NCBI RefSeq assembly: GCF_020034665.1
Contig: NZ_JAIQDI010000002.1
Location: 930,001-994,000, forward strand
Length of the DNA stretch: 64,000 bases
Reading direction: 5' to 3'
From: Niabella beijingensis
GTDB lineage: Bacteria; Bacteroidota; Bacteroidia; Chitinophagales; Chitinophagaceae
Shown: piece after piece, positions 52,457 to 61,970 of the stretch
Position numbering within the stretch: position 1 is the stretch's first letter
How the letters are laid out: each line of letters begins with the position of its first letter
Notes under the pieces: model-generated
The model's database searches: none
Told to the model about the DNA's origin: nothing
What the model saw: only the letters and a program-made list of their open reading frames with translations
Position numbers and translations under genes: made by a program

Positions 52457-53503
52457 TTGTTACAATTCATCCTAAAAAAAACAGGTTATGGTATACTGGT
52501 GATGGCCGGTGTGGTTATGCTTGTCTTTTTTTTGTTCCAGGGCTTCGGCGATCCCTCGCGCCTGGTGATGGGGCAGACGGGGGATAAAAAAACACAGGAG
52601 AACATCCGGAAGGAGCTATACCTTGATCAGCCCCGGTGGAAGCAGTTCCTGTTATATGTAAATGATGTTTCGCCGATAGCGCTCCATAGCCGGGAAGAGA
52701 TCCGGACCAAAAAACTGAAAGGCATTTTTATCGGCGGGGAAAAAAAACTGGCGTTAAAACTGCCTTACCTGCGCCGTTCGTACCAGACAAAAAGGGAAGT
52801 GGGGGCTGTGCTGATGGAAGCGCTGCCCGGCACACTCATGCTTGCGGTTGCGGCAATGGCGCTGGCTATTGCTGTGGGAATACCCCTGGGGGTGGCGGCT
52901 GCTGTGCGGCAAAACTCCTGGCTGGATACTTCTGCTATTTTTTCGAGTATCATCGGCATATCTGCACCTTCTTTTTTTATGGGAATCGTTATTGCCTATG
53001 TTTTCGGATTTGTGCTTACTTCCTATACGGGATTGCATATTACGGGCAACTGGTTTGATATCGATGCAGTAACAGGAAAGCGTACGCTTTCGTTAAAGAA
53101 CATCATCCTTCCGGCCATTACATTGGGCATCCGTCCCCTGGCGATCATCACCCAGTTAACAAGAAGCGCAATGCTGGATGTGCTGGATCAGGATTATATC
53201 CGGACCGCCTATGCCAAGGGGTTAAGCAAAAGAGTAGTGGTATGGAAACATGGTCTGAAGAATGCGCTGAACCCCGTGATCACTGCCGTCACCGGCTGGT
53301 TTGCCGAATTGCTGGCAGGCGCTTTTTTTGTGGAATACATCTTTGGCTGGCAGGGGATCGGGAAGGTGACAGTCGATGCACTTGAAAAACTCGATTATCC
53401 GGTGGTTATGGGCTCGGTACTGATCTCAGCCGCTTTCTTTGTGGTCATGAACATCATTGCCGATATCCTGTATGGTGTATTTGATCCGAGGGTTAGAGTT
53501 TAG
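52457..53503 (+). CDS. ABC transporter permease, DppB/OppB type, without partners
   Basis: 348 residues, about six membrane helices, with the inner-membrane component signature near AYAKGLSKRVVVWKHGLKNALNPVITAV and the conserved GAFFVEYIFGWQGIG. A TTG start 5 bases after the DoxX-like gene is the only reasonable start. No second permease, ATPase or binding protein is next to it, although DppB-type permeases normally work in a pair. The DUF1599-DoxX-permease order appears to be a Bacteroidota arrangement. Confidence 0.87.
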   Translation: MLQFILKKTGYGILVMAGVVMLVFFLFQGFGDPSRLVMGQTGDKKTQENIRKELYLDQPRWKQFLLYVNDVSPIALHSREEIRTKKLKGIFIGGEKKLALKLPYLRRSYQTKREVGAVLMEALPGTLMLAVAAMALAIAVGIPLGVAAAVRQNSWLDTSAIFSSIIGISAPSFFMGIVIAYVFGFVLTSYTGLHITGNWFDIDAVTGKRTLSLKNIILPAITLGIRPLAIITQLTRSAMLDVLDQDYIRTAYAKGLSKRVVVWKHGLKNALNPVITAVTGWFAELLAGAFFVEYIFGWQGIGKVTVDALEKLDYPVVMGSVLISAAFFVVMNIIADILYGVFDPRVRV

Positions 53504-53546
53504 TGCTTAGAATTTAGTATTTAGCGTCTGGTATTTAGATTTTAGG
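53492..53546. repeat. Degenerate TTTAG repeat at a gene end
   Basis: Six or seven TTTAG or TTAG units in 55 bases, starting in the last codons of the permease gene and including its stop codon. Confidence 0.55.
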
Positions 53547-53554
53547 ATTTCCCC

Positions 53555-53836
53555 TTATTTAACAAGCACTTCCCGGATCACTTTTTGTCCGAGTGCCTCA
53601 TTGACGCGTTGTATGATCTTCTCCCGCTGATAGATCAGCTCATTTTTTAAGGGTCCCACCGTTGTGGATATGATCAGTTTATCACCAATGATCTGCAGCT
53701 TATCCGTGTACCGTGCCACGGTCTTGCCCATGATCTCTTCCCACACGCCGTCGATGCGCAGTGCCTGGATATCTCCTTTGATACGGCTTTTGTTCAGAAA
53801 TTCATTTAATGCTTCTCCCAGTGAATATTGTGCCAC
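53555..53836 (-). CDS. DUF721 (DciA-like) protein
   Basis: 93 residues from a GTG start. DUF721 proteins are small and partly KH-like; DciA members load the replicative helicase. The pattern SLGEALNEFLNKSRIKGDIQALRIDGVWEEIMGKTVARYT fits. Its closeness to recF, two genes upstream on the same strand, fits a DNA-replication role, but that is inference. Confidence 0.8.
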   Translation of the reverse strand: MAQYSLGEALNEFLNKSRIKGDIQALRIDGVWEEIMGKTVARYTDKLQIIGDKLIISTTVGPLKNELIYQREKIIQRVNEALGQKVIREVLVK

Positions 53837-53884
53837 AACAGATCTGTTTGTACAAAGGTAGCCTTTTTACAGATGAGGGCAGGG

Positions 53885-55003
53885 TCAGAGCTTGATAAAA
53901 AACCTTCTGCGATAGAGCAGGTATCCTACCAGCCAGCAGATCAGCATAAATGTTACTGCCCACAAAAGTGAGGGGAGGTGGCCGGATCCCAGCATGCCAA
54001 AGGTTCCGTCAAACAAGGCGCTGAAAAGCGTGCGGCCATCATGGGTATGGTAACTCGACAGCAGGATGGGAACGACCTCGCTGAACAGGTAAATAAAAAG
54101 CGCATTCATACCGAACACTTCGAAGAATCTCGCCCCGGTCTGTTTCCCCTTAAAATCGACTATATACAGTATGGTGGCAAGTATCAGACAGTCAAGACCG
54201 GTGGTAAGACAAACAAAACTGCTGGTCCATAGTTTTTTATTGACAGGAAAAACAAGGTTCCATAAATAACCGGCAGCCAACAGCAGGAAACCCTCAATAG
54301 CCAGCCGGGCCAGCATTTCATAGCTTTTAGGATCTTTTTTGATGTGCCTGCCGGCCAGGTAGCCGATGAGCACGTTCACCACTGCTGGAAGAGTGCTCAG
54401 GATCCCTTCCGGGTCAAAGGCACGACCCGGTTCCTTGATGTATAAATGATGATTGGTAAGCAGGAGTACATCCAGCCGGGTGCCGGCGGCACCGCTGACC
54501 GTATAGTCGCCGAACAGGAGCAGGATGATCCAGTACCCGAGGAGCAGCCCGATCGCCGCGATCCAGATGCCACGCGTGGAAAGAAAACGGATCATCAGCG
54601 CACCGATGCCATAGCAGAGTGCGATACGCTGTAATACGCCAAAGATGCGGGTTTCACCGATGGGGAAGGAGTGGATATTATTTTGCGGGTCCACTTTTAC
54701 AAACGGAAGCCAGTACATGAGGTAACCGATCAGGAACAGCAGCAGGGTACGTTTGAGTATCCGGGGAAGCACTTCGCGGTTGGATTGCTGATCCCATTTT
54801 GATTTTGAAAAACTGATGGCGTTGCCCACGGCAAATAAGAAGGAGGGGAATACCAGGTCTGTCAGCGTGAACCCGTTCCATTTTGCATGCCGCAGTTCGG
54901 AAAAGGGATTGGCCCCTCCTGTATTCACAATGATCATAAAACAAATGGTGAGTCCCCGGAAAATATCAAGGGCGCGGAAACGGAGCGGCGCTGTAGCGGT
55001 CAT
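53885..55003 (-). CDS. NagX/HGSNAT-like acyltransferase family membrane protein
   Basis: 372 residues with about ten membrane helices. The family pattern is R-x-LDIFRGLTICFMIIVNTGG near the N-terminus, then HAKWNGFTLTDLVFPSFLFAVG, related to heparan-alpha-glucosaminide N-acetyltransferase. It probably transfers acetyl groups across the inner membrane onto amino sugars from cell wall or host glycans. No sugar-use genes are next to it except recF upstream. Length is normal for the bacterial branch. Confidence 0.85.
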   Translation of the reverse strand: MTATAPLRFRALDIFRGLTICFMIIVNTGGANPFSELRHAKWNGFTLTDLVFPSFLFAVGNAISFSKSKWDQQSNREVLPRILKRTLLLFLIGYLMYWLPFVKVDPQNNIHSFPIGETRIFGVLQRIALCYGIGALMIRFLSTRGIWIAAIGLLLGYWIILLLFGDYTVSGAAGTRLDVLLLTNHHLYIKEPGRAFDPEGILSTLPAVVNVLIGYLAGRHIKKDPKSYEMLARLAIEGFLLLAAGYLWNLVFPVNKKLWTSSFVCLTTGLDCLILATILYIVDFKGKQTGARFFEVFGMNALFIYLFSEVVPILLSSYHTHDGRTLFSALFDGTFGMLGSGHLPSLLWAVTFMLICWLVGYLLYRRRFFIKL

Positions 55004-55080
55004 GTTAAACTGATTGAATGGGAAACCTTGTTCACGTGTCCTAAATTAAAAGGAAAACCTGGTGTTTCCAATTTTAATAT

Positions 55081-56163
55081 TTACAGTTCAATAAGATGGA
55101 AGGGGGTATGGATCGCTTCCATATGTTGTGTGATGCGGTCGCGGTTGGTATCGGTGATGAACACCTGGCCGCCCTTTTCGCCGCATACCTGTGCCAGCAG
55201 GTTGCTGATGCGGTCCTCATCCAGTTTTTCAAAAACATCGTCCAGCAATAATAATGGCGGGAATTTTTTCTCCTGGGTCAATACCTCCAGCTCGGTTAAT
55301 TTCAGGGCAAAGAGCAGGCTTTTCCGCTGGCCCTGGGAAGCAATGTTTTTAAACGGCTGGCTGCCCAGTTGCAGGGTAATATCATCCCGGTGAACGCCCA
55401 GCGTGGTGCGTTGCAATGCAATATCCTTTTGCCTTGATGCCTGCAGCAGTTCTTCAAAAGAAGCCTCCAGCAAACGGCTCTCATACAGAAGGGAGAGCGG
55501 CTCTTCGCGCCGGGCGATATCGGTATAAAGACGCTTTACTTTTGGCAGAAAGGCTACCATCGCATCCCTCCGTTTGTTGAAAAGAAAGTTGCCTGCGGGG
55601 ATCAGCTGTTCATCCAGTACCGCCAGCAGGGATTCATCCAGGGCACCGCGTTCTGCTGCTGTTTTCAGAAAACTGTTGCGTTGCTGCAGCAGCTTGTTAT
55701 AAAGGATGAGCTGTTTTAAATATTCCGGATCCAGCTGGGAGATCAGGGCATCGATAAAACTGCGCCGCTCCTCGCTGCCCCCGGTAATGAGCACTGCATC
55801 ATCCGGAGCGATCACCACACAGGGATAAAGCCCGATGTGTTTGGAGAATTTGTCATAGAGCTCCCCGTTCACAGAGAACTCTTTTTTGCCATTTTCACGC
55901 AGGATGCAGACCAGGTTTTCATCATTGCCGTTGCGTGTAAAGTTGCCGTCGATGCGGAATCCTTTTGCACCCTGCTGCACATTTACGGCATCGCTGCTGC
56001 TGAAATAGCTTTTAGTAAAGCAGAGGTAATGGATGGCATCCAGGATATTGGTCTTGCCCACACCGTTCTTCCCGCAGATGGCCACCACTTTTTCCGGGAA
56101 CACAAAATTCCGGTTGGTATAGTTTTTAAACTGCAGGAGCGCTATGGAATTGAGCTGGAACAA
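55081..56163 (-). CDS. recF: DNA replication and repair protein RecF
   Basis: SMC-like ATPase (360 residues) that helps load RecA at gapped DNA. It has Walker A CGKNGVGKTN (about 29-38), the QGQRKS-containing signature in SQGQRKSLLFALKL, and Walker B LLLLDDVFEKLDEDR. The start codon is TTG: an in-frame stop lies two codons upstream, so no ATG is possible. Apparently monocistronic, 77 bases before the NagX-like gene on the same strand. Confidence 0.93.
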   Translation of the reverse strand: MFQLNSIALLQFKNYTNRNFVFPEKVVAICGKNGVGKTNILDAIHYLCFTKSYFSSSDAVNVQQGAKGFRIDGNFTRNGNDENLVCILRENGKKEFSVNGELYDKFSKHIGLYPCVVIAPDDAVLITGGSEERRSFIDALISQLDPEYLKQLILYNKLLQQRNSFLKTAAERGALDESLLAVLDEQLIPAGNFLFNKRRDAMVAFLPKVKRLYTDIARREEPLSLLYESRLLEASFEELLQASRQKDIALQRTTLGVHRDDITLQLGSQPFKNIASQGQRKSLLFALKLTELEVLTQEKKFPPLLLLDDVFEKLDEDRISNLLAQVCGEKGGQVFITDTNRDRITQHMEAIHTPFHLIEL

Positions 56164-56326
56164 TATGCCTTAATGGGTTGATAATTAACTAAAAGAAAAT
56201 TTATTCCGATCTTATTGATACAACGGGCACTAAGTTAAGTGTTTTAACGCTTTTTGAATACTGCGGCATCTTTCTGTTTTTTGCAGGTATTTCCCGATTT
56301 CGTAAATCATTTGATTAAACGGATGA

Positions 56327-56334
56327 TAGCTTTG
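56327..56334 (+). promoter_or_regulatory. Promoter -7 box of the envelope cluster
   Basis: TAGCTTTG, an exact TAnnTTTG match, 38 bases before the TonB receptor start. A TTTG at 56310-56313 is too close for a normal -33 box. Confidence 0.45.
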
Positions 56335-56372
56335 CCCGGCAAAATAACTACGCGATCAAGGCGCATGAACGA

Positions 56373-59186
56373 ATGAGTAAGGGACTTTTTAGTATAATCT
56401 GTTTTCTTTTTTTTGCAACCTTCTTACACGCCCAGCAAACTGCTCCGGCCGCTATTACCGGAATGATCACGGATTCTTCCGGCGGTGCGCTGCAAAATGT
56501 TGTTATAGAGTTGAAGGGTGACAGGAAGCCGACCGTATTATCGGCGGAAAACGGATCTTATAACCTGACGGTTGCCCCGGGGAGCTATGAAATAAGCTTT
56601 CAGCATTCGGGTTATGTCACTCAAAAGAAAAAGATCCAGGTGGCCGCAAATGAGCGGCTGAATATAACAATTACGCTTTTACGTGATCCCAAGCAGCTGG
56701 AGGAGGTTTTTGTAACCGCACAGGAGTCCAGGGGGCTTACGAGTGCCTCTATCATTGATCGTGATGCGATGCGGGTATTGCAGCCTTCCAGTTTTGCAGA
56801 CCTCATGGAGCTGTTACCGGGCGGTCGTTCCAGAGCGCCCCGGCTTACCGAAGTAAATCCTATCCGGCTGCGGGAAAGCCCGATTGATAGGAATGGCAAC
56901 TACAGCAACGCTTCCGATATCAGCTCGCTGGGTACCGGATTTTATATTGACGGAGCACCTTTGATTACTGATGCGGACATGCAATCCACAGAAGGGTTCT
57001 CTACCGCAGATGCCAACGGGCCAAGAAACATTACGGGAAAAGGAGTGGATATGCGTACCATTCCTACCGACCAGATCGAGAAAGTAGAGGTCATCCGGGG
57101 GATACCTTCGGTAGAATACAGTGATCTTACCAGCGGCGCGGTACTGATCACCCGTAAAAAGGGTGAAAAACCTCTAACCGCAAGAATAAAGGCGGATGGA
57201 TTTGGTAAATTATTTTCTGCAGGGAAGGGGTTTTATTTTTCCCGCAGAAAATTGTCCCTGAATACCGATATTGATTTCCTGGATGCAGTCTCAGATCCGA
57301 CAAAGAATTTTGTGAACTATAAACGCCTCACAGCTTCCATACGGACGGATAAAAACTGGGAGAAGGGCACCCGGCTGCTGAACTGGGCCGCTGCGTTTGA
57401 TCTTTCTCATAATATAGATGATGAAAAGCCTGATCCGGATAATTCACTGGCCGGTATTGATAAATACAAGTCAACCAATAACAGGTATGCATTCAACAAT
57501 AAGCTTTCGCTGCGTTATAAAGAAAGACGTTTTATTAAATCGGCCGAACTGTCTGCCAATGTAAGTTACAGCGATAACCTGATCGATCTTACAAAATGGA
57601 TACAGCCCCGGACAGCAACCGTACTGGTAAACACTACAGCACCCGGGGTGCATGATGCGGGATTTCTTACAACGGGTTATGCTGGTCATTTGATCGTAGA
57701 AGGAAAGCCTGTTACCGGTTCCGGAAAATTAATTATAAATGGGAATTATCATACCGGAAGTATTTTTCACCGGCTTAAAATAGGCAGTGAGTACCGCTAC
57801 AGTAAAAATTTCGGGAGGGGGCAGGTATATGATCTGAATTTCCCCCTTGACGTTGTCAGCAGGCCATTGACCGGGTCGGCAGATCGTCCCAGGGCCTTTA
57901 AGGACATCCCGGCGCTGCAGCAGTTATCTGCATATGTTGAGAATGTGTCTGATGTTAATTTGCAAAACCATCATTTTATGTTGTCGGCAGGACTGCGCGG
58001 ATTCAGCAGTCCCGGAATAAACCGCCGGTATGCGATTTCAGGTAAATTATTTTTTGATCCCCGGATCAATTTCAAATGGACGCTCCCGGCACTCCTGGTA
58101 AATGATAAGAGCCTGTATATTACACTGGGCACGGGTTATGGCGTTTTAACAAAATTGCCGACAACTGATGACCTGTATCCTGTTAAGAACTATATAGACC
58201 TGATCCAGTTAAATTACTATCACAATAATCCCGCTTTCAGAACGGCAAATGCTGTTACTTATATTTTTGATGCAACCAATTATCAGCTTCAGCCTGCCAT
58301 TAACCATAAATGGGAGTTGAATGCCGATCTGAACTATGATCACTACCGGTTATCGGTAACTTATTTTAAAGAGAAAATGAACTCTGGTTTCCGGGGGACT
58401 TCCGTATACCAGGCGCTTGCCTACAGAAAATACGATAACGCATCCATTAACCCTGATACCCTAACTACAAGGCCGGGAGTAGGCGATTTTGCTTATAGGG
58501 ATGTAAAGGAATACCACGGATATACGATACCTTCTAACGGAAGCGGACTGGTTAAAGAGGGCGTAGAATACCAGCTGAACACGAAGCGCTTCAGAGGTAT
58601 CAATACACGCTTTACCCTGAACGGTGCCTGGTTCCGGACCAATTATTCCAACAGTCAGACCTCCTATAATGTCATCAGCACCAGCGTTATTACCAATGGC
58701 AATATACGGCAATATGTGGGCCGGTATGAAGAGGATAACGGCACGTTCTATGAACAGTTTAATACCAACCTGACCGCAGACGTGTACATAAAAACATTGA
58801 ATATGTACATTGCAGCCTCTTTTCAGTCCCGGTGGTTCATCAGCTCACAAATGGCCTACAAGTCAAGTACACCGGTCACTTACCTGGATATCAACGGCAC
58901 GGAGTACGTTTATAACGAGGAAAGCATCCGGCGGGATCCCGATATAAAATTCCTGGACAGGCAGTATAGCCCGGAAATTTTCAAAAAAAATACCGTGCCC
59001 ATCGACCTGCAGTCGAACATCAAGGTTTCCAAGGGGCTGAAGAACGGAAAAGCAATGCTTTCCATGTTTGTAAACAAGATGTTTGTGTATACGCCTAATT
59101 ATTATAATGAGAACGGGGTGTACATCATAAGAAAGGGCATCGATAATTCGCCCTACTTCGGTATGGAATTGAATCTGAACTTATAA
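56373..59186 (+). CDS. TonB-dependent receptor of the DUF4876 cluster
   Basis: 937-residue outer-membrane receptor. Signal peptide (about 1-20, ending near FLHAQ), CarboxypepD_reg-like domain (about 27-110), plug (about 115-275) with IEKVEVIRGIPSVEYSDLTSGAVLITRKKG and a distinctive insert around GTGFYIDGAPLITDADMQ, then a barrel ending MELNLNL. It is first in a run of four genes with gaps of 22, 1 and 22 bases. The partners suggest uptake or handling of a redox-active metal or compound, but the ligand is unknown. Confidence 0.92.
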   Translation: MSKGLFSIICFLFFATFLHAQQTAPAAITGMITDSSGGALQNVVIELKGDRKPTVLSAENGSYNLTVAPGSYEISFQHSGYVTQKKKIQVAANERLNITITLLRDPKQLEEVFVTAQESRGLTSASIIDRDAMRVLQPSSFADLMELLPGGRSRAPRLTEVNPIRLRESPIDRNGNYSNASDISSLGTGFYIDGAPLITDADMQSTEGFSTADANGPRNITGKGVDMRTIPTDQIEKVEVIRGIPSVEYSDLTSGAVLITRKKGEKPLTARIKADGFGKLFSAGKGFYFSRRKLSLNTDIDFLDAVSDPTKNFVNYKRLTASIRTDKNWEKGTRLLNWAAAFDLSHNIDDEKPDPDNSLAGIDKYKSTNNRYAFNNKLSLRYKERRFIKSAELSANVSYSDNLIDLTKWIQPRTATVLVNTTAPGVHDAGFLTTGYAGHLIVEGKPVTGSGKLIINGNYHTGSIFHRLKIGSEYRYSKNFGRGQVYDLNFPLDVVSRPLTGSADRPRAFKDIPALQQLSAYVENVSDVNLQNHHFMLSAGLRGFSSPGINRRYAISGKLFFDPRINFKWTLPALLVNDKSLYITLGTGYGVLTKLPTTDDLYPVKNYIDLIQLNYYHNNPAFRTANAVTYIFDATNYQLQPAINHKWELNADLNYDHYRLSVTYFKEKMNSGFRGTSVYQALAYRKYDNASINPDTLTTRPGVGDFAYRDVKEYHGYTIPSNGSGLVKEGVEYQLNTKRFRGINTRFTLNGAWFRTNYSNSQTSYNVISTSVITNGNIRQYVGRYEEDNGTFYEQFNTNLTADVYIKTLNMYIAASFQSRWFISSQMAYKSSTPVTYLDINGTEYVYNEESIRRDPDIKFLDRQYSPEIFKKNTVPIDLQSNIKVSKGLKNGKAMLSMFVNKMFVYTPNYYNENGVYIIRKGIDNSPYFGMELNLNL

Positions 59187-59208
59187 ATCAATAATATCAA
59201 AAACAATA

Positions 59209-60417
59209 ATGATGAAACGACAAAGTTTAAAATGGCTGTTTATCTTTTCCCTCTTCAGTATATGGGTAGCAGGATGTAAAAAAGATGACACCAATTATAA
59301 TCCATTAGCACCAACGGCCATCTCGTTTAACAATCCGGAAGGGGTAACAAATGCAGAGATTACTTCCGGCAGTCTTAAGATAAGAGAAATCAATTCAGGG
59401 AGGGAGTCGGTCATCTCCACATTCAGCCAGGGGAAAATGTCGGCGGACCTTACACCCGGCTCTTATGAATTCAGCTTTACCGGCGCTATTAAATATGATA
59501 AAGACGGAAGCTCGCTTACTGCGCATGTAAAAGCATTTAAAGACCAGGTGGTCATCCGTGAGGCGACTGAAGCGGCGGTTGCCCTTGACCTGTTCCTGGT
59601 AAATGCATCCGAAGGATTTGTGATACAGGAGATATTCTTCACCGGCACCCGGACACCGGAGGACAAAACTTATAACGGAGACAAGTATATCATCATTCAC
59701 AATAATTCGGATAAAGTGTTGTATGCAGACAGTCTTATCGTTGCGGAATCTCACTTTCTTACAACCACAAAAAGGGATTACACTCCGGATGTTATGAAGG
59801 ATGCGTTTACCAGCAGCAGTATTTATATGATACCAGGTAACGGCAAGACCTATCCCATTGAACCGGGTGCTTCCTTCACTATTGCAGAAAATGCTATTAA
59901 TCATTTGGAATTTAACAGCAATTCGATGGATCTGAGCAACGCAAAATTCGAAGTGGATCTGATTCCTACGCTGAATGTAGACAATCCTGCTGTACCCAAT
60001 ACCATCCGCGTTTTCGGAAATGGCACACCTATGCACAACCGCGGATTTAAATCCTATGTACTGGCAAAGCTGGATGTATCGCTGGATGCGTTTAAGCAAA
60101 ATAACCTGTACACGGCATCTTACACCAATTCCGCAGGCGGACAAACGGCAGCGCAGGTATACCGCATCAACAACAATACCATTTTGGATGCTGTAAATCT
60201 TAGTGTGGCCGCTGAATTTAACTGGATTGTTACGGCACCTTCAATAGATATGGGATGGTCGCACTGCGGCGCGATTGACGGGGACCCGCAGCGGTATGGA
60301 AAAAGCGTTATCCGGAAAGTATTGTCAACCGGCGAAGGTGGCCGTGTTATTTTAAAGGATGATAATAATTCAACAGAAGATTTTACCGCAGATGCGCGTG
60401 CGTCATTACTCAAATAA
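59209..60417 (+). CDS. DUF4876 lipoprotein
   Basis: 402 residues with a lipoprotein signal peptide (lipobox-like VAGC near residue 23), followed by an acidic-lysine stretch KKDDTNY and two beta-rich regions. The first (about 35-130) resembles an immunoglobulin-like domain with SLKIREINSGRE. The second (about 135-400) includes VIQEIFFTGT, KYIIIHNNSDKVLYADSL and ADARASLLK at the end. No catalytic motif is seen. Probably a surface-exposed partner of the receptor before it. Confidence 0.85.
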   Translation: MMKRQSLKWLFIFSLFSIWVAGCKKDDTNYNPLAPTAISFNNPEGVTNAEITSGSLKIREINSGRESVISTFSQGKMSADLTPGSYEFSFTGAIKYDKDGSSLTAHVKAFKDQVVIREATEAAVALDLFLVNASEGFVIQEIFFTGTRTPEDKTYNGDKYIIIHNNSDKVLYADSLIVAESHFLTTTKRDYTPDVMKDAFTSSSIYMIPGNGKTYPIEPGASFTIAENAINHLEFNSNSMDLSNAKFEVDLIPTLNVDNPAVPNTIRVFGNGTPMHNRGFKSYVLAKLDVSLDAFKQNNLYTASYTNSAGGQTAAQVYRINNNTILDAVNLSVAAEFNWIVTAPSIDMGWSHCGAIDGDPQRYGKSVIRKVLSTGEGGRVILKDDNNSTEDFTADARASLLK

Positions 60418-60418
60418 G

Positions 60419-61948
60419 ATGCGCCCGGGTATACAATATGTACTGCTGTCGGCATTTGTTTTGAGCATGGTCTATGGCCGTGCTCAAAATACCGACAGTA
60501 TCCAAAATGCGGTAAAGGAGCGCTACTCGGAGTGGAGTGAAGCGAGGTCTCGTTATTATACCGGTCCGGCGCTGAAAAAATGGCAGTGGACGCAAAATGC
60601 TGCACAACTGGATGTGTCCTATCACAATTCGGCGAACGACCAGTTTCTGCCACAGAAAGGCAGCGGCAGAAATGGTTTTCTTGTACACACAGCCAGCTAT
60701 ACCACCAACCAAAAAAACAGGACCTTGTGGGGTAGGGCTTTTTACAATAATCAGACCCTCCGGGATGTAAAATATAATGAAACCCTGGATTACGACCTGA
60801 TCTATCCCCTTGCGATGGTGGATACGGCGGGCGGCGATCTTAAATCCGAGACCTATTTTTTTTCCGGTGGTTTCGCCGGGCAGCTTTCGGGGATGGAACT
60901 CGGTGTTTCCGCAGGGTACAGGGGTGAACAGGCTTTCCGGGCACGGGACCCCCGAACAAAGGACCTGACATCAAAGATCGACCTGACGGTTTCCGCTTCC
61001 ATGCCGGTTTCAACCCACTATCAGCTGGGGCTGGATATCGGTGGTTTTACGTACCGTCAGAACAACGCCGTAGGTTTTAGCAGTGAACTGGGCAGCGCTA
61101 CCATTTATCATGATGCTGGTATGGGTATTTATAACCTGTTGCTTACGGGTGCCAATACGCAGGCATTTTTTAATGCAACACAATATGGTGCGGCGATCAA
61201 CTGGGTAACAAAGACGGAGAAGGGTTTTTTGGTGACGGCCTCCTATCATCAGTTGAACCTCGACAAGCGGTTAAATACAAGGATCTTTTTTACGCCCATT
61301 AACACCGTATCGGAATACATGCTGGATGGCTCGGTGGGATATATCCTGCGGAAAGGTTCTTCCAACTATTTATTTCAGGTGAGCGGTGCATCAAAAAGGC
61401 GCAGAGCCGACGAAGGGATCTATGACAACAGAAACACCAGCACCGGCTATGTTGAGATCGGGCGGGCGTCCCGGTATTCCAGCGGTTATACCCGGCTGGG
61501 AGCAAAAGCCATACTGGAAAGAGCAGTAGCAAATGCTGTCTGGTCGGTGACCGGCCAGATCGACTGGGTGGATGATGAATATCAATACGCAATACCTTTG
61601 CGGAAAATAATGATCAGTCAGATCATCCCGGGGGCCGGGCTGAATTATTTCAGATCTGTTCGGAAAAGTTCTTTTGCCATCAATATCCAGGGAAGGTATA
61701 CGCACAATACGGAAGCCCGGTATAGCTGGCCCGATGTCAATGAGGAAAGCATGGTTTATGCCATGTTAACCGACATGTACAGGTCCTATGCTGCAGACGG
61801 ATTGAGTTTAAAGGGCTTTATACGTTATGATATCCCGGTGGCGCCAAAGCTGGGGATATATTTTAAAACAGCTGCAGAGCGGAACCGGTTTAAGACTTTT
61901 TCAGGACAGGCATATGAGTTCTGGCTGACGGCAGGGGTTAGTTTTTAG
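60419..61948 (+). CDS. DUF6850 family outer-membrane beta-barrel protein
   Basis: 509 residues from ATG 60419, one base after the DUF4876 stop. A signal peptide (about 1-23, ending VYGRAQ) precedes alternating beta-strand sequence to the last residue; the terminal FWLTAGVSF is a typical barrel-assembly signal. No plug domain is present. The frame is open upstream inside DUF4876, but those codons are not a signal peptide. Role unknown; it may form the exit or anchor for the peroxidase or the lipoprotein. Confidence 0.82.
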   Translation: MRPGIQYVLLSAFVLSMVYGRAQNTDSIQNAVKERYSEWSEARSRYYTGPALKKWQWTQNAAQLDVSYHNSANDQFLPQKGSGRNGFLVHTASYTTNQKNRTLWGRAFYNNQTLRDVKYNETLDYDLIYPLAMVDTAGGDLKSETYFFSGGFAGQLSGMELGVSAGYRGEQAFRARDPRTKDLTSKIDLTVSASMPVSTHYQLGLDIGGFTYRQNNAVGFSSELGSATIYHDAGMGIYNLLLTGANTQAFFNATQYGAAINWVTKTEKGFLVTASYHQLNLDKRLNTRIFFTPINTVSEYMLDGSVGYILRKGSSNYLFQVSGASKRRRADEGIYDNRNTSTGYVEIGRASRYSSGYTRLGAKAILERAVANAVWSVTGQIDWVDDEYQYAIPLRKIMISQIIPGAGLNYFRSVRKSSFAINIQGRYTHNTEARYSWPDVNEESMVYAMLTDMYRSYAADGLSLKGFIRYDIPVAPKLGIYFKTAAERNRFKTFSGQAYEFWLTAGVSF

Positions 61949-61970
61949 TTTGTTATTTAATTTATTTACG

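Noticed and set aside
59395..60144. 249-codon minus-strand frame opposite DUF4876
   Set aside because: Shadow frame. The plus-strand gene has a lipoprotein signal and fits the cluster.
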